Source: Cladosporium sp. IMV 00045
Lineage: Eukaryota; Ascomycota; Dothideomycetes; Cladosporiales; Cladosporiaceae
Length of the DNA: 64,000 nt
Assembly (NCBI GenBank): GCA_001931905.2
Contig: MSJI02000442.1
Location: forward strand, 18,176 to 82,175
Reading direction: 5' to 3'
This document shows, one piece after another, positions 10,108-21,006 of this stretch. How positions within the stretch are numbered: position 1 is the stretch's first letter; each line of letters begins with the position of its first letter. Both the position numbers and the translations under genes were made by a program. Under the pieces are notes generated by a model that saw nothing but the letters and a program-made list of their open reading frames with translations, was not told where the DNA came from and searched no databases.

Positions 10108-10680
10108 TATCAATTGCTGGAGACCTCACCTTGATGTACGCTTCTCCGAGATTCTCGACTTTGTTCGCCTTCATCATATTTCCAGGTTCCCTAATCATTC
10201 GGCGAGTCATGGTGACGACATGTAGCTCGGTAGTAAACACGGTCGTTGTAGCTGTAGTTGTCATGGTCGTCATGATCATTGGATTGTAAAGCACTTGTTG
10301 GTCGACTGGTCGGGGTCTGCTCGTCAAAGTTGATGCACTAACGCGGTGGACAGTAATCGCACCCACTAATGCTGTTGCGAAACGCATATTTGGCGGCGAT
10401 GGCGGCACCACTGAAAATGACCTCTGCTGTTTCATGATTATGGGCGACTGGTTCATTTAATCATGCCTAGAAGGTTAGCGTCGATAGTTAATGGCAGCCA
10501 AGAAAACGAAGCACCAAGCCCCCTCTCGTGATAGGGTAGCAGGCTATAAATAATACACTTCTTGAACCAAGGAAACACATAAACATTACTTTACACCGGC
10601 ATTCCAAGACATCAAACCCAAAGGTGCAGTCTATCCATCTACAGTGCGTTTGCCCCCGAAGAAGCAGATATTACGCTGCT
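10108..10680. other. Intergenic region with TATA-like element
   Basis: No gene is supported in this interval. A TATA-like CTATAAATA at 10544-10552 lies about 130 bases before the ATG at 10681 and could be the core promoter of the next gene. A minus-strand ORF here is rich in Thr from short ACNACN repeats and is probably spurious. Confidence 0.45.
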
Positions 10681-11756
10681 ATGGCCGTCTTCAGTGATGA
10701 ATCAAAGCCCCTGGAAATACTGCCGATGCTAGAGCTTGAAGCACGGCTTGGTTTTCATTTCGATAATGGGATTTCTAAGACGAAGGGCGCTCGCAACCTC
10801 CCTGTGATTTCTGAGCTTCTCGACAGAATCAAAAGGCTTGCATTGCAGCATGTGCAGCTGCCTCGGGGCTACTTTCCACAGTCTAAGTCGGTCAAAGTGG
10901 CTGTCGAAGAATTGTTCAACGACTTGGGTCCGAAGCTTTGGCCCCCAGATGACGAAGCGTGCCCTTCCTGGCTATTTGACGAAGGGCGAGATGGAGACTG
11001 CGCGATGACTCTGAAGCGGCAGTTACCTTCGCGGTTACATTATGGTTGCGAAAGAGAACAGACTCGGTAAGATTATTGCATATGCCGTACCGTGAATCAC
11101 AGATCACTGACAGTGCGAAAGCCTTCGCCATGCATTCACGGCGATGGTGTTCAAAAAGTGCCTGCGGTATATGTACAACCACCGAAATAAAAGCCCGAGC
11201 TCTTTAGAATCAGCCCTCGAGAGCGGCAAGAAAAAGAGGAAAGCACTCATCCAGGTAAGCTCATCCGAGACAGTGCCGGCTTTCCATCATTTGACTAAGC
11301 CAAGACTTGTAGTTAAACGCTCGCAAGAGATTCACCCCTTCTCCGCATCAAACGAATATGACCTCAGGCTCAGGACAAGTACTCGCTCACTTCCTGACTG
11401 AGTCGATGATCACGGTTTTCATCGAAGACAGGGAATCCCGCCCATGTGATCACTTCAGTCTTGCCGGTTTGTTCACCGGCTTAGCGCTTCTAGACGAGCT
11501 AAGCTCTAGGCTGGAAGATGAACTCGAAAGGGAATCGATATCACACGTGCTTGTGAAAAAGTTTGGTGGCTGGCAGGCTGACGAGCTGCCAGTCTTGGTT
11601 CCAGTTCGGCGAGGAGTTCAACCAGGGGGCTGGGAGGACCTCACGAAGCTAATGTGCGAGAAGCATGGGGCGAAAGGCGTGAGACTAGTTGGTGTCATCA
11701 TACTGAAGACTACAGACAAACAGGCTGGTGAAAGTATGGGTGACCATGAGACATGA
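10681..11756 (+). CDS. Three-exon hypothetical protein
   Basis: The model has exon 1 at 10681-11066, intron 11067-11121 (GTAAGA, branch CTGAC ten bases before AAAG), exon 2 at 11122-11254, intron 11255-11312 (GTAAGC, branch GACTAAG, acceptor TGTAG) and exon 3 at 11313-11756. Both introns restore the frame exactly. The protein opens MAVFSDESKPLEILPML, has a basic KKKRK stretch near the middle and a charged C terminus. No domain is recognised. A TATA-like box sits upstream. Two well-formed introns make a real gene likely, but no function can be given. Confidence 0.6.
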
Positions 11757-11800
11757 GAACGAATTAATTGGGGTTGCATATACGACAGGTAACTACAAGC

Positions 11801-12423
11801 TCAGATAGATTGCATCCGCTCCGGGCGACTAGCCGTCGAATGGGCAACGTCCAACAGTGAACAAATCCTCAGAGACTCGTTGCAGTGAAAGGCAATTGCG
11901 TCAACAAGTTTGGTCGAAGGATCAGCTGCAAGAGTTGCCAAAGGATCGTTCGTGAGAGTTGCTGTGTGTTGCAGTATCTTGTCCAACTCTGCCTTCAAGA
12001 GTTGCTTGACCATCAAAACAAGGGTAAAGGGAGACTCGCTTGGTCCGAAGTCCGTAGGCTCACAACTCGGGCCCACCGGAGGATATCTTCCATCTTCGTC
12101 GCTATCCGTATGTGGCTTCCAGTCTTTAGCCGCGAGAGCGGGATACGGCGTCGGTGGCCTGCAATCTGCAACAGTGAGGGATAGTTTGGGGCGTTTCGTC
12201 GGTATCTCGAGATGGGTCATGCTGTTGCGCCCTGTTGAGCGTCAGCAGACGTAGCAATAATGACAAGATATATGGGTCTACTTTTGGCGACTGCATTCGA
12301 GCTTTCAGAGCTTCCATGAGCTTGGTCAAGATTTACGTGTATGGAGATCATTGGTCGCTCTCCCGACTCTTCGCCATTAGCCACGCGGGAGTTTCGCTGC
12401 ATTTCAGGAACTGATGATGCCAT
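11801..12423 (-). CDS. Two-exon hypothetical protein, possibly the 3' part of the MADS-like gene
   Basis: Exons 12423-12282 and 12231-11801 join across a 50-nt intron (donor GTAGAC, a CTGAC branch sequence, acceptor CAACAG) with the frame kept through a split AGG codon. The protein contains a Pro-rich, acidic middle and a helical C terminus with MVKQLLKAELDKIL. No domain is recognised. It lies directly downstream of the MADS-box-like exon on the same strand, so the two may be one transcript, but I could not find a splice path that joins them. Confidence 0.45.
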
Positions 12424-12773
12424 AAAAGAGCTTTGTCAAAATCGAGAGAAGGACGTGTTGCTCAGAGCTGGTAAGACCGTTCATATTAATGGAGAGTCTC
12501 GCGACCGCCTGACATTCATATAGCAAGATCCCGCGGCAGAAGCCCGCCGTTGATTGGATCGTTAAGCGAGTCTAGAGCGTAACCCGACTTCACCTTCGAG
12601 CCGCCGAAGGATCTCTCAATTTCGCTTCATGCCTTCATCCCCTGCCAGGTTGCGACCCTGATCCCGATTGTTGCGGGGTTCGTCTGTATCTTCAATGCAC
12701 GGTGGGTAACTCGTGTTCTCATCTGGCCGTTACTACTGCGGTACTATCCTAGTTTCAATACTTGGAGACTCAC

Positions 12774-12962
12774 GATCATCTCTTGGCTTGGTGGCCAATG
12801 AGTAGAGAGTTGCGAGCAAAATCGATAATATCGACCATGAAAACGAACAACGACGTAGATATCGGCTTTGCAGCACGAAGCCAGCGCCATTGCTTTGCGC
12901 ATGAGAGTTTTGCGGCGCTTGCGGAAGGTGTCTTTCTCCTGCGTGGACAGAGGTCGAGGCAT
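12774..12962 (-). CDS. MADS-box (SRF-type) like exon
   Basis: Starting at ATG 12962, the translation runs MPRPLSTQEKDTFRKRRKTL, then a segment with KADIYVVV, then HGRYYRF and WPPSQEMI. This fits the MADS-box pattern TF-x-KRR-x-x-L-x-KA followed by a beta strand, here the variant form common in ascomycete small SRF-like proteins. A donor GTGAGT follows at 12773, and an acceptor GGCCAG at about 12723 would give a 51-nt intron, after which the frame is open for about 30 codons. The role would be DNA binding and transcription control, inferred from family only. The full gene extent is unresolved. Confidence 0.55.
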
Positions 12963-13154
12963 GTTAGCGGCTTGGATGGCGGTAAAGATCGCGCAGGGGA
13001 GTGGCTCCTAGATAGCATTCACCCCGGTCTGGGTCAAGGGAATATTTGTGCCGCTTGTTGGTGGCATGATCTATTTCCACAGCAGATGTTCACGCCACAC
13101 ACTCACCGTGAAGGAAAGATCTACAGCACTCGTCGGCTTCATTAAAAGGGGAGA

Positions 13155-13805
13155 ATGGCCGCATCTCGTAACATGTGCTTTCTGATGCAACACACAATGA
13201 CAACGCACGAGATGCAGAAACACGCCGCTGAAACCTCGACTGAGATGTCTTGGTCCGACTCTTTAGCTTATGCAGAGACACATGCCACCGACGCCGCTCC
13301 AGAGCGCTACGAGCCATTCGATGCTGTCAAAGATTTACCGATTCTCAATACATCCACATCTGGAAGCAAGGACGGTTCGGGGCTGCCAGGGTCGGGCTTG
13401 CACCCAGTGCTAAGGTATGACTTTCTACAGGCAAGCAGTCTGATTTGGCACTGAAGACTTCAAAGTACATCCTTTCGGCCATTGTCCTACAGCAATGTGT
13501 CGGACTCCAGGCCAAATACCACGTGCAACACTGCGGAAATAGATCAATTCCTACTCCGCGAAATCGGATCTGGACGAGACATCGATTTTGTCACGCACTC
13601 TGTAGCCCAGCATTATGGTATTAACATGACGACCGATGATGCTTTGTTATCCTATCGATCCGCTTACTGGAGGGCTAAGACATGGGAAAGTCGTGACACC
13701 CAGTTGATGGAAGAAGTGGTTTTTGCAGAAGTCCGAGCTTTCTGGGAGCGAATCGCGACCAAGGCCAGTGTCAAGTCGCCCATACTCTCAGATATTCTTG
13801 GCTGA
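13155..13805 (+). CDS. Two-exon hypothetical protein
   Basis: Exons 13155-13414 and 13493-13805 join across a 78-nt intron (donor GTATGA, acceptor CCTACAG), the frame being kept through a split AGC codon. The protein has a Met/Thr/His-rich start and a helical second half with repeated Trp and charged residues (YWRAKTWESRD). No domain is recognised and no transmembrane segment is seen. It is divergent from the MADS-like exon upstream. Confidence 0.5.
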
Positions 13806-14057
13806 TTTTGTTATTAGATGCGAGAGAAGGGTTCGACCGAATGGCCACCGCACGAGGTGAAGATGCGATTCTTGAAACTTCATTCTTCATCATATTTACA
13901 GCTTTGAAGAGTCCAAGATCTGGGAATGCACTTGCTTGGGGATGCACCTGCTTACGGACGCATTTGCTTGAAGGAGGGACTTCATAGGGTTTTGTGTATC
14001 GTTGAACAATCTTGTTATATACACTGAACCAGTTCATCTCACATCACTGCTTCATAC

Positions 14058-16415
14058 TCAGTCGGCCAGAATCAAAAACTCGGGAAAAGACTTGATGTTT
14101 TCAAGCCCTGAAAGCAATCTATCGGCCGTGAACGGGCGTTCAGAGGGGCAGGAAGAAACAATGCCTTCATGTAGAACGCCACTGTCAAACGTCACGACGT
14201 TGCAATAGGTGCCATAAGGTACGATGAGGATGTCGCCCTGCTCTAGGAACACGGCAGATCCTGGATGAACACCTAGCATTGACATTGGCGCCACTACGCA
14301 CAAGTGAATTCCGTGAGAGTTCTTTAACCAACTGTTACCTTGAAGCACAGTTCTCGTGTGGGTCACATCCGTCAATCTGCCGTCAGCCTTGAGGACTCCC
14401 GACGATCTTGCAGTTAAATCTCTCTCCGGATCTTGCACTATAGTTGGTAAAGTGACCTCAGCCTTCAATCCCGCCCACGCCTCCAAGATATTGTAAGTGA
14501 GGCATTGGATCTCTGCTTCGTCCGGCTCGCATGAGGCTGACCGATGAGGGTGATAGAGGATTTTGGCCGGGCGCGTTCCAGATATCGGCCGGAATCCTAC
14601 AACTGTAAAGATGTCATCCATCACCCGGGATGCCTGAGACAAGGACGTAAAGTCTGGACTGCGCTGAGAAGAATCTTGGGTGTCATCATTGAATGCGTCA
14701 TGCACCGCTGCCCCGAAAGCATCTTCGAAAAATGAACCATCGGCCATGCATTCCGCGTCGAGGGCTTCATTAGTGCCCTCAGGGCTTCGCAGAGCTTGCG
14801 ACCCTCTGAAATCCGCGCATTGGCCAACATCTCCACCTAACAAGAGTTGCATGCTGGCTGCGAACGGGTCAACGCTAGGTGATGTTCGTGGAGTTGGGAG
14901 CTTTGGAGAACGTCTGTCTAGATCTGACGGACTCTCACTACGGTCAGCTGGCGTATCCAGCCCATCATCGGAGTCATCCGAAGAATGGACGAACAGAGGG
15001 GAATTTTCCCTCTGGCCTGCAAGGCGTAACTTAGGCATTTTCCCAGAGATTGTACGCCGACCATTTTCGTCGATAGAATGATCAGGGTTCCCGTTGTGTA
15101 GTCCGCAAAAGTCGCCTCCGTTGGCTGGTGACGCCCCTTGTTCTATGGGCGTTTGCGTATGCCTATTGCTTGATGTCGAACTCGACTGTGATATTGGCGT
15201 GTCTGGCACACCGTCGGAGTCGTCAGAAGAGTCAGCAAAGCGGGAGGGCCGCCTGTTTCGGGGCGGGGCCAATGTGGGCTTTTTCCCGGAGGTTCTAGGC
15301 CTTTTCGCGGAGGTTCTAGGCCTTTTCCCGGCAGTTCTAGGCCTTTTACTGGAGTTTCTAGGCGTTTTCCAAGGTGATGGAGGTCGGTGAGGGCTAGGGG
15401 TGGCGTGCTCGCTCCCTTGTGGCTCCTCTAAATCCTCAGGAGAACTTGGAGCTGGTGGACTTGGGATCGTAGGCGTAGCAATGTTGTTTGGTATTGAACG
15501 CGGCTGTGATGGCGGCTGACTGTCATGTGTATCATTCGTGGCACGAAGATCGTTTGAATCAATGGCGGTGGCTGTTGAGTCCGTCGGCCTTGAACTCGGG
15601 TCCCCTTCTCTGTGTACCTCCATTTGCGGACGTGGAACTAGTAGTTGATGCAAGTCCTTGACCAGTAAATGAAACGGGGAAAAGCGCCTTGCGCAGTCTC
15701 CAGGATGAAGGGGAACGTCTTCCGAAATGGACCATTCGTTGACCACTGACTGCAGCTGGTGTGGAATATCACTGCCGACGTCTGGCAAGCAAACACCGTC
15801 AAGCTCGATTTCGCCGCGTTCTTTCCAAGCCAAAACAAGCTTGAGGTCAAGGGATTCGACCGGCTTGTGTGGCTCCTTGACACTTGAGGTTGAATGATGG
15901 TGGCCAATCATTAACCCAGTGCCGTGGCGGATGGATTCGATGTGTCGAGACAACATCGCGACATTGATGCGTTGGACCGCGTATCGCCAGTGGGGGTATG
16001 CTCGTGCGACTCGCGCCAACAGCAGTGCTGTCGGCCTACCCAGATCTGCGAATTGGTAGTCTCTGAATACATCTCCTCCCCATGCGGCATTGATTCTTGC
16101 AATGGCTTGCAGTCTCTTGTCTGCTTGCAGGTTATGGTCTCCGCGGTCGATTTGTGTGTTGGCAGGCAGCTTTAGGCTACCAAGAATGGAATTCCGGACG
16201 TCATCCGTGACATAAGCAGACAATGCCTGATCCAGACCTGCTACGCAGGCTGTGTCGATCTGAAACGCCCTCTCGATGCGACCACCCAATTCGTCTCTGA
16301 ATTTACGCAACTGCTTTTCAGCCTCGGATGCATTCAGTCCGCAAAGCGCATCGTGAAGGCGAGTTGTAAAATCGATGATACGTGATGCTTGTTCTTCGCG
16401 GGAAGTTCCGTCCAT
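14058..16415 (-). CDS. Divergent, probably catalytically dead paralogue of the JmjC-CXC protein (785 aa)
   Basis: A single uninterrupted ORF from ATG 16415 (context GCCATGGAC). Its N-terminal third aligns with the intact JmjC-CXC protein: AAWGGDVFRDYQ against ALWGNDLVEYYD, then INVAMLSRHIES against NVIMLRRHEHS. The middle (about residues 300-500) is disordered, with three KRPRT repeats and two SSDDSD blocks. The C-terminal part keeps the cupin strand pattern (QGNSWLKN, then LEQGDILIVPYGTY), but the HxD site reads HTR, the lysine site reads GIHLC, and the final histidine is Cys. The cysteine cluster is absent. It is therefore probably a non-enzymatic scaffold or decayed relative. The long open frame suggests selection still acts on it. 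Confidence 0.65.
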   Translation of the reverse strand: MDGTSREEQASRIIDFTTRLHDALCGLNASEAEKQLRKFRDELGGRIERAFQIDTACVAGLDQALSAYVTDDVRNSILGSLKLPANTQIDRGDHNLQADKRLQAIARINAAWGGDVFRDYQFADLGRPTALLLARVARAYPHWRYAVQRINVAMLSRHIESIRHGTGLMIGHHHSTSSVKEPHKPVESLDLKLVLAWKERGEIELDGVCLPDVGSDIPHQLQSVVNEWSISEDVPLHPGDCARRFSPFHLLVKDLHQLLVPRPQMEVHREGDPSSRPTDSTATAIDSNDLRATNDTHDSQPPSQPRSIPNNIATPTIPSPPAPSSPEDLEEPQGSEHATPSPHRPPSPWKTPRNSSKRPRTAGKRPRTSAKRPRTSGKKPTLAPPRNRRPSRFADSSDDSDGVPDTPISQSSSTSSNRHTQTPIEQGASPANGGDFCGLHNGNPDHSIDENGRRTISGKMPKLRLAGQRENSPLFVHSSDDSDDGLDTPADRSESPSDLDRRSPKLPTPRTSPSVDPFAASMQLLLGGDVGQCADFRGSQALRSPEGTNEALDAECMADGSFFEDAFGAAVHDAFNDDTQDSSQRSPDFTSLSQASRVMDDIFTVVGFRPISGTRPAKILYHPHRSASCEPDEAEIQCLTYNILEAWAGLKAEVTLPTIVQDPERDLTARSSGVLKADGRLTDVTHTRTVLQGNSWLKNSHGIHLCVVAPMSMLGVHPGSAVFLEQGDILIVPYGTYCNVVTFDSGVLHEGIVSSCPSERPFTADRLLSGLENIKSFPEFLILAD
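15275..15375 (-). repeat. 24-base coding tandem repeat (KRPRT units)
   Basis: Four imperfect units with the core TCTAGGCCTTTT on the plus strand encode successive S/A/G-KRPRT blocks in the divergent JmjC paralogue. The basic KRPR motif could serve as a nuclear localisation or DNA-contact signal; this is inference from composition. Confidence 0.7.
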
Positions 16416-16848
16416 GGCGAGGAACGAGCTTACAATTTTTGAGAGCTACTACGTGTCATCATGCATTATTCAAATAGCCTCGACGGTCACCCGTCGAGCC
16501 CGTCGAGCCCGACAGGCTTGTTACGCCGCATGCACGTACAGATGACTTCCTGTGTGTTGGTGGTCTGAGCGTGGCGGCAGCGGCACAACAGCCCGCTTTC
16601 GCAGGATTCGTTCGCAAATAGGACCCACAGACACAAGGATTGGAATTGGATACCTACCTACCTGTCGAAGCTTCCCTGGGCTGCAGGGGCTCTGAGGCGC
16701 TGATCAGCGCTGCCGAGTGCACCGACATCTGTCCACGTGCGCCTTCTCAACCGCGCAACCGCGCACCGGCTCGACAGTGAAGCCTAAGGCCAAGGCTGTA
16801 CGAATCACAGTCGAGGCCCGAGCGCTACTGCTTTGCCCAAGCGGGTCT
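16416..16848. other. Intergenic between JmjC paralogue and LINE tail
   Basis: No ORF or known element is seen. A short direct repeat of CCGTCGAGC occurs near 16490-16510. Confidence 0.4.
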
Positions 16849-17055
16849 TTTTTTTTTTTTTTGAATCATATTGTATGCAAGCTATCTAGCTTATGACAAC
16901 CCCTAGCTAGTTACTAGAAGACTTCTCGTTCTCGAATGTGCTCTTGCTTCGCCTTATCTCTTGTGATCCTGCTCGCCATCCCGACTACATTTAGCCGCCA
17001 CGGCTTTTGGGCTCGATGCCCTCCTACTGTCCTATCTCCTTGATTAGTTGCACCT

Positions 17056-20000
17056 TCACCCACCGTTTTGCTCAACTGCCTCTTCACTCATCCCCTCGCT
17101 TCCATCAAGTCGGTCCATGTCCCATTCATCGATGACTCCTGCTTCTCTGTCTTCCTTCCTCTTTCCCACGGCCGTCTGATCGAGAAATCGGAGCACTGCT
17201 CCCGCTGCACTCTCGCCGAAAAGTTTCTGAAAGTCTGACGTGTCCCTCCGCGCCGAAATCTTGATCTTCTTTCGATGCATGTCCCTCAGCATCACATCCC
17301 GCTCTCTCCTCCACCTTCGACATTCCATCAGCAGGTGGAGCACAGTCTGCTTGCTGCTGCTACACCACCAGCAGCGTGCATCTTGTGCCTGCTTGGTCCT
17401 GAGTAGGTACTCGCCGGTCATGGCATGGCCTGAGTTGAGCTGCAGGTATCTTGCCGTCGCTGACTTCTTGCCATCACTGATGGGTTTGCTGATTTTCGCC
17501 ACGGGCTTCCACCTGGCTTTGATTGAGTGCATCACATAGGAGAGAGATGCCGACCGCATCGCCTTCGGTTGCTGCGTCGACGCAAGCCTTGCAGCAGCCC
17601 TGACGGGATCCATCCGTTCTACGCTCTTATCTGACGGCCGTTGTGACAGTATTACTTGGTCGCCCCGCTCCTGAATGAGTCTGATCTGGTGCTTGATGTC
17701 TCTGATCAACGGCGCAGTCCAGTAGCCTGCTCTGTGTATAGCAGACAGGGCCTGGCTTGAGTTCGACAGAATTTTTATCTCAGCGCATAGTTTCACGGTT
17801 TCTGGCAGTGAAGTCCGGCATACACGAACAGCCATGCGGATTGCGTAAAGATCCGCGTCAAGCATCGTGATGTATTTGCCAAGCGAGTCCGCCTTCACCT
17901 TTTCTCTATTTCCTTCAGTCCAACCGACAGCCGCTCCAAAGCTGGTGTCATTGGCTGCACATACAAACAAGGTGATCTTGTCGGGGCCGGGGCTACTTTC
18001 CTTTGACACAGCTTGAGGCCGTCCGCCAACGTTGATCGCGGTGGCCATGCTCAGTGTACTCGAGCTCTCGAGCAGATCAAACCCATATTCAGTATCGTAT
18101 GTTACATGTCGTGACACCTGTTGGGCCAGTCTGCTTCCAAACAAGCGATGTGCCTTGTCCGGCCTAGTCCAGCCAACACTTGATGGTTGCCCGGTCGCTC
18201 CGTCATGCCGGTACAGCTCGCCGAAGCGGAAGTTTGCAGGCAAGAGCTGGTGCGTTGGGTGGTCTCGGGCTGCGCTGAGCGCGCGTGCCGCAAATCGTAT
18301 TTGTCTCTGGTTCAGAAGATCGCCAGCGTATGGCAGGCATGCAGTTTGCAGCAGAAAGGTTATCGGTGTAGATTTCAGCAGCCCCGTGATAGCTCTCGCT
18401 TGGCTGTTCAGCAGTAGCTGCAGCCTGCGCTCTAGATCCTTCTGGCCTCTCCACCATACTTCTGCCCCGAAGAGCGCAACGGAGCTGACGGCAGCAATGA
18501 CTACGCGCCTCATGAGGCTGATCGACAGGCCCCCGTTTTGTCTGCTGAGGCTTGCCACGGCTCGCAGTGCACCCTTGGCGCTGGTGATACGCTTCTCGAA
18601 ATGTGTCTTGAAGGTCAGCTTCGAGTCGAGCCAGAAGCCAAGCCACTTGGTAGCACCCTGGTTGATGGGGCACGAATGTTCGCCGATCCGGACAATCGCT
18701 TGCTTTGCAGCCTGGAGAACCTTCCGCTTCTTGCTGAAAATCAAGACCTCTGTCTTGCTCACCTCGAACTCGACCTTGTTGGCAGCGCCCCATTCTATTG
18801 CGTGTGCTGCGATGCTTTCTAGCTCTTGTGTGCCTCCGTCCAGGGTTTCACATTGTAGCAGCAAGCCAACGTCGTCCACGAATGAAAGCGAGTGCAGCTT
18901 GGGGTGTCTTGTCTCGAGCCACTCAAACATGGCGCTAACTGAGAGGATGAACAGCACGGGAGAGACTGGCGAGCCTTGCGGCAGGCCTGCCTGTATACCT
19001 TGTGTCTCCCCTATTCTCCCGTCGATGACTAGCAAAGCTTTTCGGTCTGTCATGAAGGACTCTACCCAGCGGATGATGTTGCCAGCCATGCCGACCTCGA
19101 CCATTCGCCGGAGCAGCTGGCGCTTGTTGACCCGGTCATAGGCGCCTTTCACATCTAGCAGCAGCGCGAGCATCACCTGCTTCCGCTCCCAGGCAGCCTC
19201 GACCCTTGCTACAAGCTGAGAAACCGCATCTGCGGTGCCTCGGCCCTGGCGGGAACCGAACTGGCCGCAATGGAAGACCTCGTTCGTCTCACAAAAGGAC
19301 GCAATCGATGTCGCCACCACTCTTTCGACGACTTTGCCGAGGCAGCTGAGCAGGCTGATGACACGGTATACCTTGGCAACCGTGTAGGTAGGCTTGCCTT
19401 GCTTCCGCAGCAGAATCCCTTTGGCTGTCTTCCAGGTGCACGGGTGGAACCCAAGTCTGATGCAACCTTGAACCAGTGAAACGATCCGTTCCTCCGCCCA
19501 CCGCTATAGCAGCCGGAGCGCTTTGAAGCCGACGCTGTCCAGTCCTGGTGCTTTCTTGACCGGCTGTGCAAAGAGGGCTTCCTGCACGGCTTTGGCGTCC
19601 ACATGGACAACAGTATCCGGTATAGCGATGTCGTCACCAACGTCCGTCTGGCGCGGAAAGGCTTGGCTCATAAACACCTCTTCCTTCTCCTCGGCGCTCG
19701 ATGCGATTGAATCGGGCTGTCCATCGGACCCGCTGATATTGATGGCTGGCGTGTACGAAGGCGTCTGCGGCTTTGCGTAGCGCAGTGCCTTCCAGCCCCT
19801 GCCACTGTCGACAACGTTTTGCGCATCGTCGTCCGTTGGGAACGATCCCTCCAGGAAACGTTCCCAGATCTCGCGCTTCGCTCTCCGGATGTGGCAGTAA
19901 TATGCGTTCCTAATCTGGCGATATTCCGTGAAGTGCATGGCTGCTTCCTTCAAATGGCGTCGGGCTTGGCAGAACCGCCTTCTTTCCTGCTTGATGTCAT

Positions 20001-21006
20001 CTGTCCACCATCTCTTCGAACGCGCGTGCAGGGGCTTTCTCGGAGCGTGTCTGTCGAGGACTACCTTGAGACTGTCTTGGATCCAGCACGCTTCACCTTC
20101 AAGATCTTCCGCTGTCGCGCTGGCTCCGATACATGCCCTTTCTCGATCAAGCCGATTCCAGTGTCCCGCCGCTTCTTCCAGTCTTTGCTCATCCGCGAGT
20201 AGCTTGTCAATGCTCCAGCTTGACATCACTGGTCTTTCATCAGTATATTCGGCGAAGCTCAACAGGATCAACGGGGTCCACGAAAAGACGATCACTTCAT
20301 GATCCGACGGGGTGGCTAAGTTCGCGTCGATCTCCCACATCGGCAGTCTTCCAACGTTTAGATTGCTTAACGTCAGGTCGATGATCGACCGACAATTCTT
20401 GCCATATCTCGTTGGCTGGTCGCTGTTGTTGACGATCAGTCCGTGGTCCTCGATGAGCCTTTCTGTCGTGCCGGCGTTGCATCGCCTCGCCGCCCATGGG
20501 TCCCAAGCTGGACTGCGCGCGTTGAAGTCTCCGGCCAGGATGACTCGTCCCTCAATCAGCTGCGGCAAGTCCACGCGATCGATTGCATAGCCGCCACCTG
20601 CCATCTTCGCCCGGTTGTATATGTTAACCAGTCTTGTACGGCGAACCTTTCTCCGCCGCTGGGTCTCCCACACATCCAAGCATTGCACATACGGGCTGCT
20701 GACCAAGTCCGTCCTTTCCTCAAACACGTACCGATCCAGCACATCGTTCCTGATGGCCAGCGCGACTCTCGTCTCCCCTTTTTCACATTCTGGCCATCTA
20801 ATTTGAAAGCCCGGGTGGCTGACGTCGTTCTTTCTACCGACGTAGGGCTCTTGCAAGCACACCACTTCGGCTCTTCGCTCGAGGGCGGCCTCGAGAGCCG
20901 CCATCATTGGCACCAACGTGCCGTTGCAATTATGTTGCAGCACTATCATGATCAACTGACGTTGGAGTCTGTCCATTACCTCTTGGAGTCGGGGTTGACG
21001 GTTCAT
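17056..21006 (-). pseudogene. LINE ORF2: APE endonuclease, reverse transcriptase, RNase H (one stop codon)
   Basis: ATG 21006 opens an N-terminal exonuclease-endonuclease-phosphatase domain (LQHNCNGTLVP, VVCLQEPYVGR, LAGDFNARSPAWD, PSDHEVIVF). The reverse transcriptase follows with GSRQGRGTADAV, GLPQGSPVSPVLF and the catalytic FVDD motif. An RNase H domain then begins at FVCAANDTSFGAAVGW, and the C terminus has a CWWC...H...C zinc-knuckle-like motif. A TAG at 19506-19504 interrupts the frame just before the reverse transcriptase core; the frame is otherwise open on both sides, so one base change separates it from an intact ORF of about 1,316 codons. ORF2 overlaps the end of ORF1 by 77 bases. 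Confidence 0.85.

Noticed and set aside
18032..19141. 369-codon plus-strand ORF
   Set aside because: It is the antisense of the LINE reverse transcriptase and RNase H region, which carries clear domain motifs on the minus strand.
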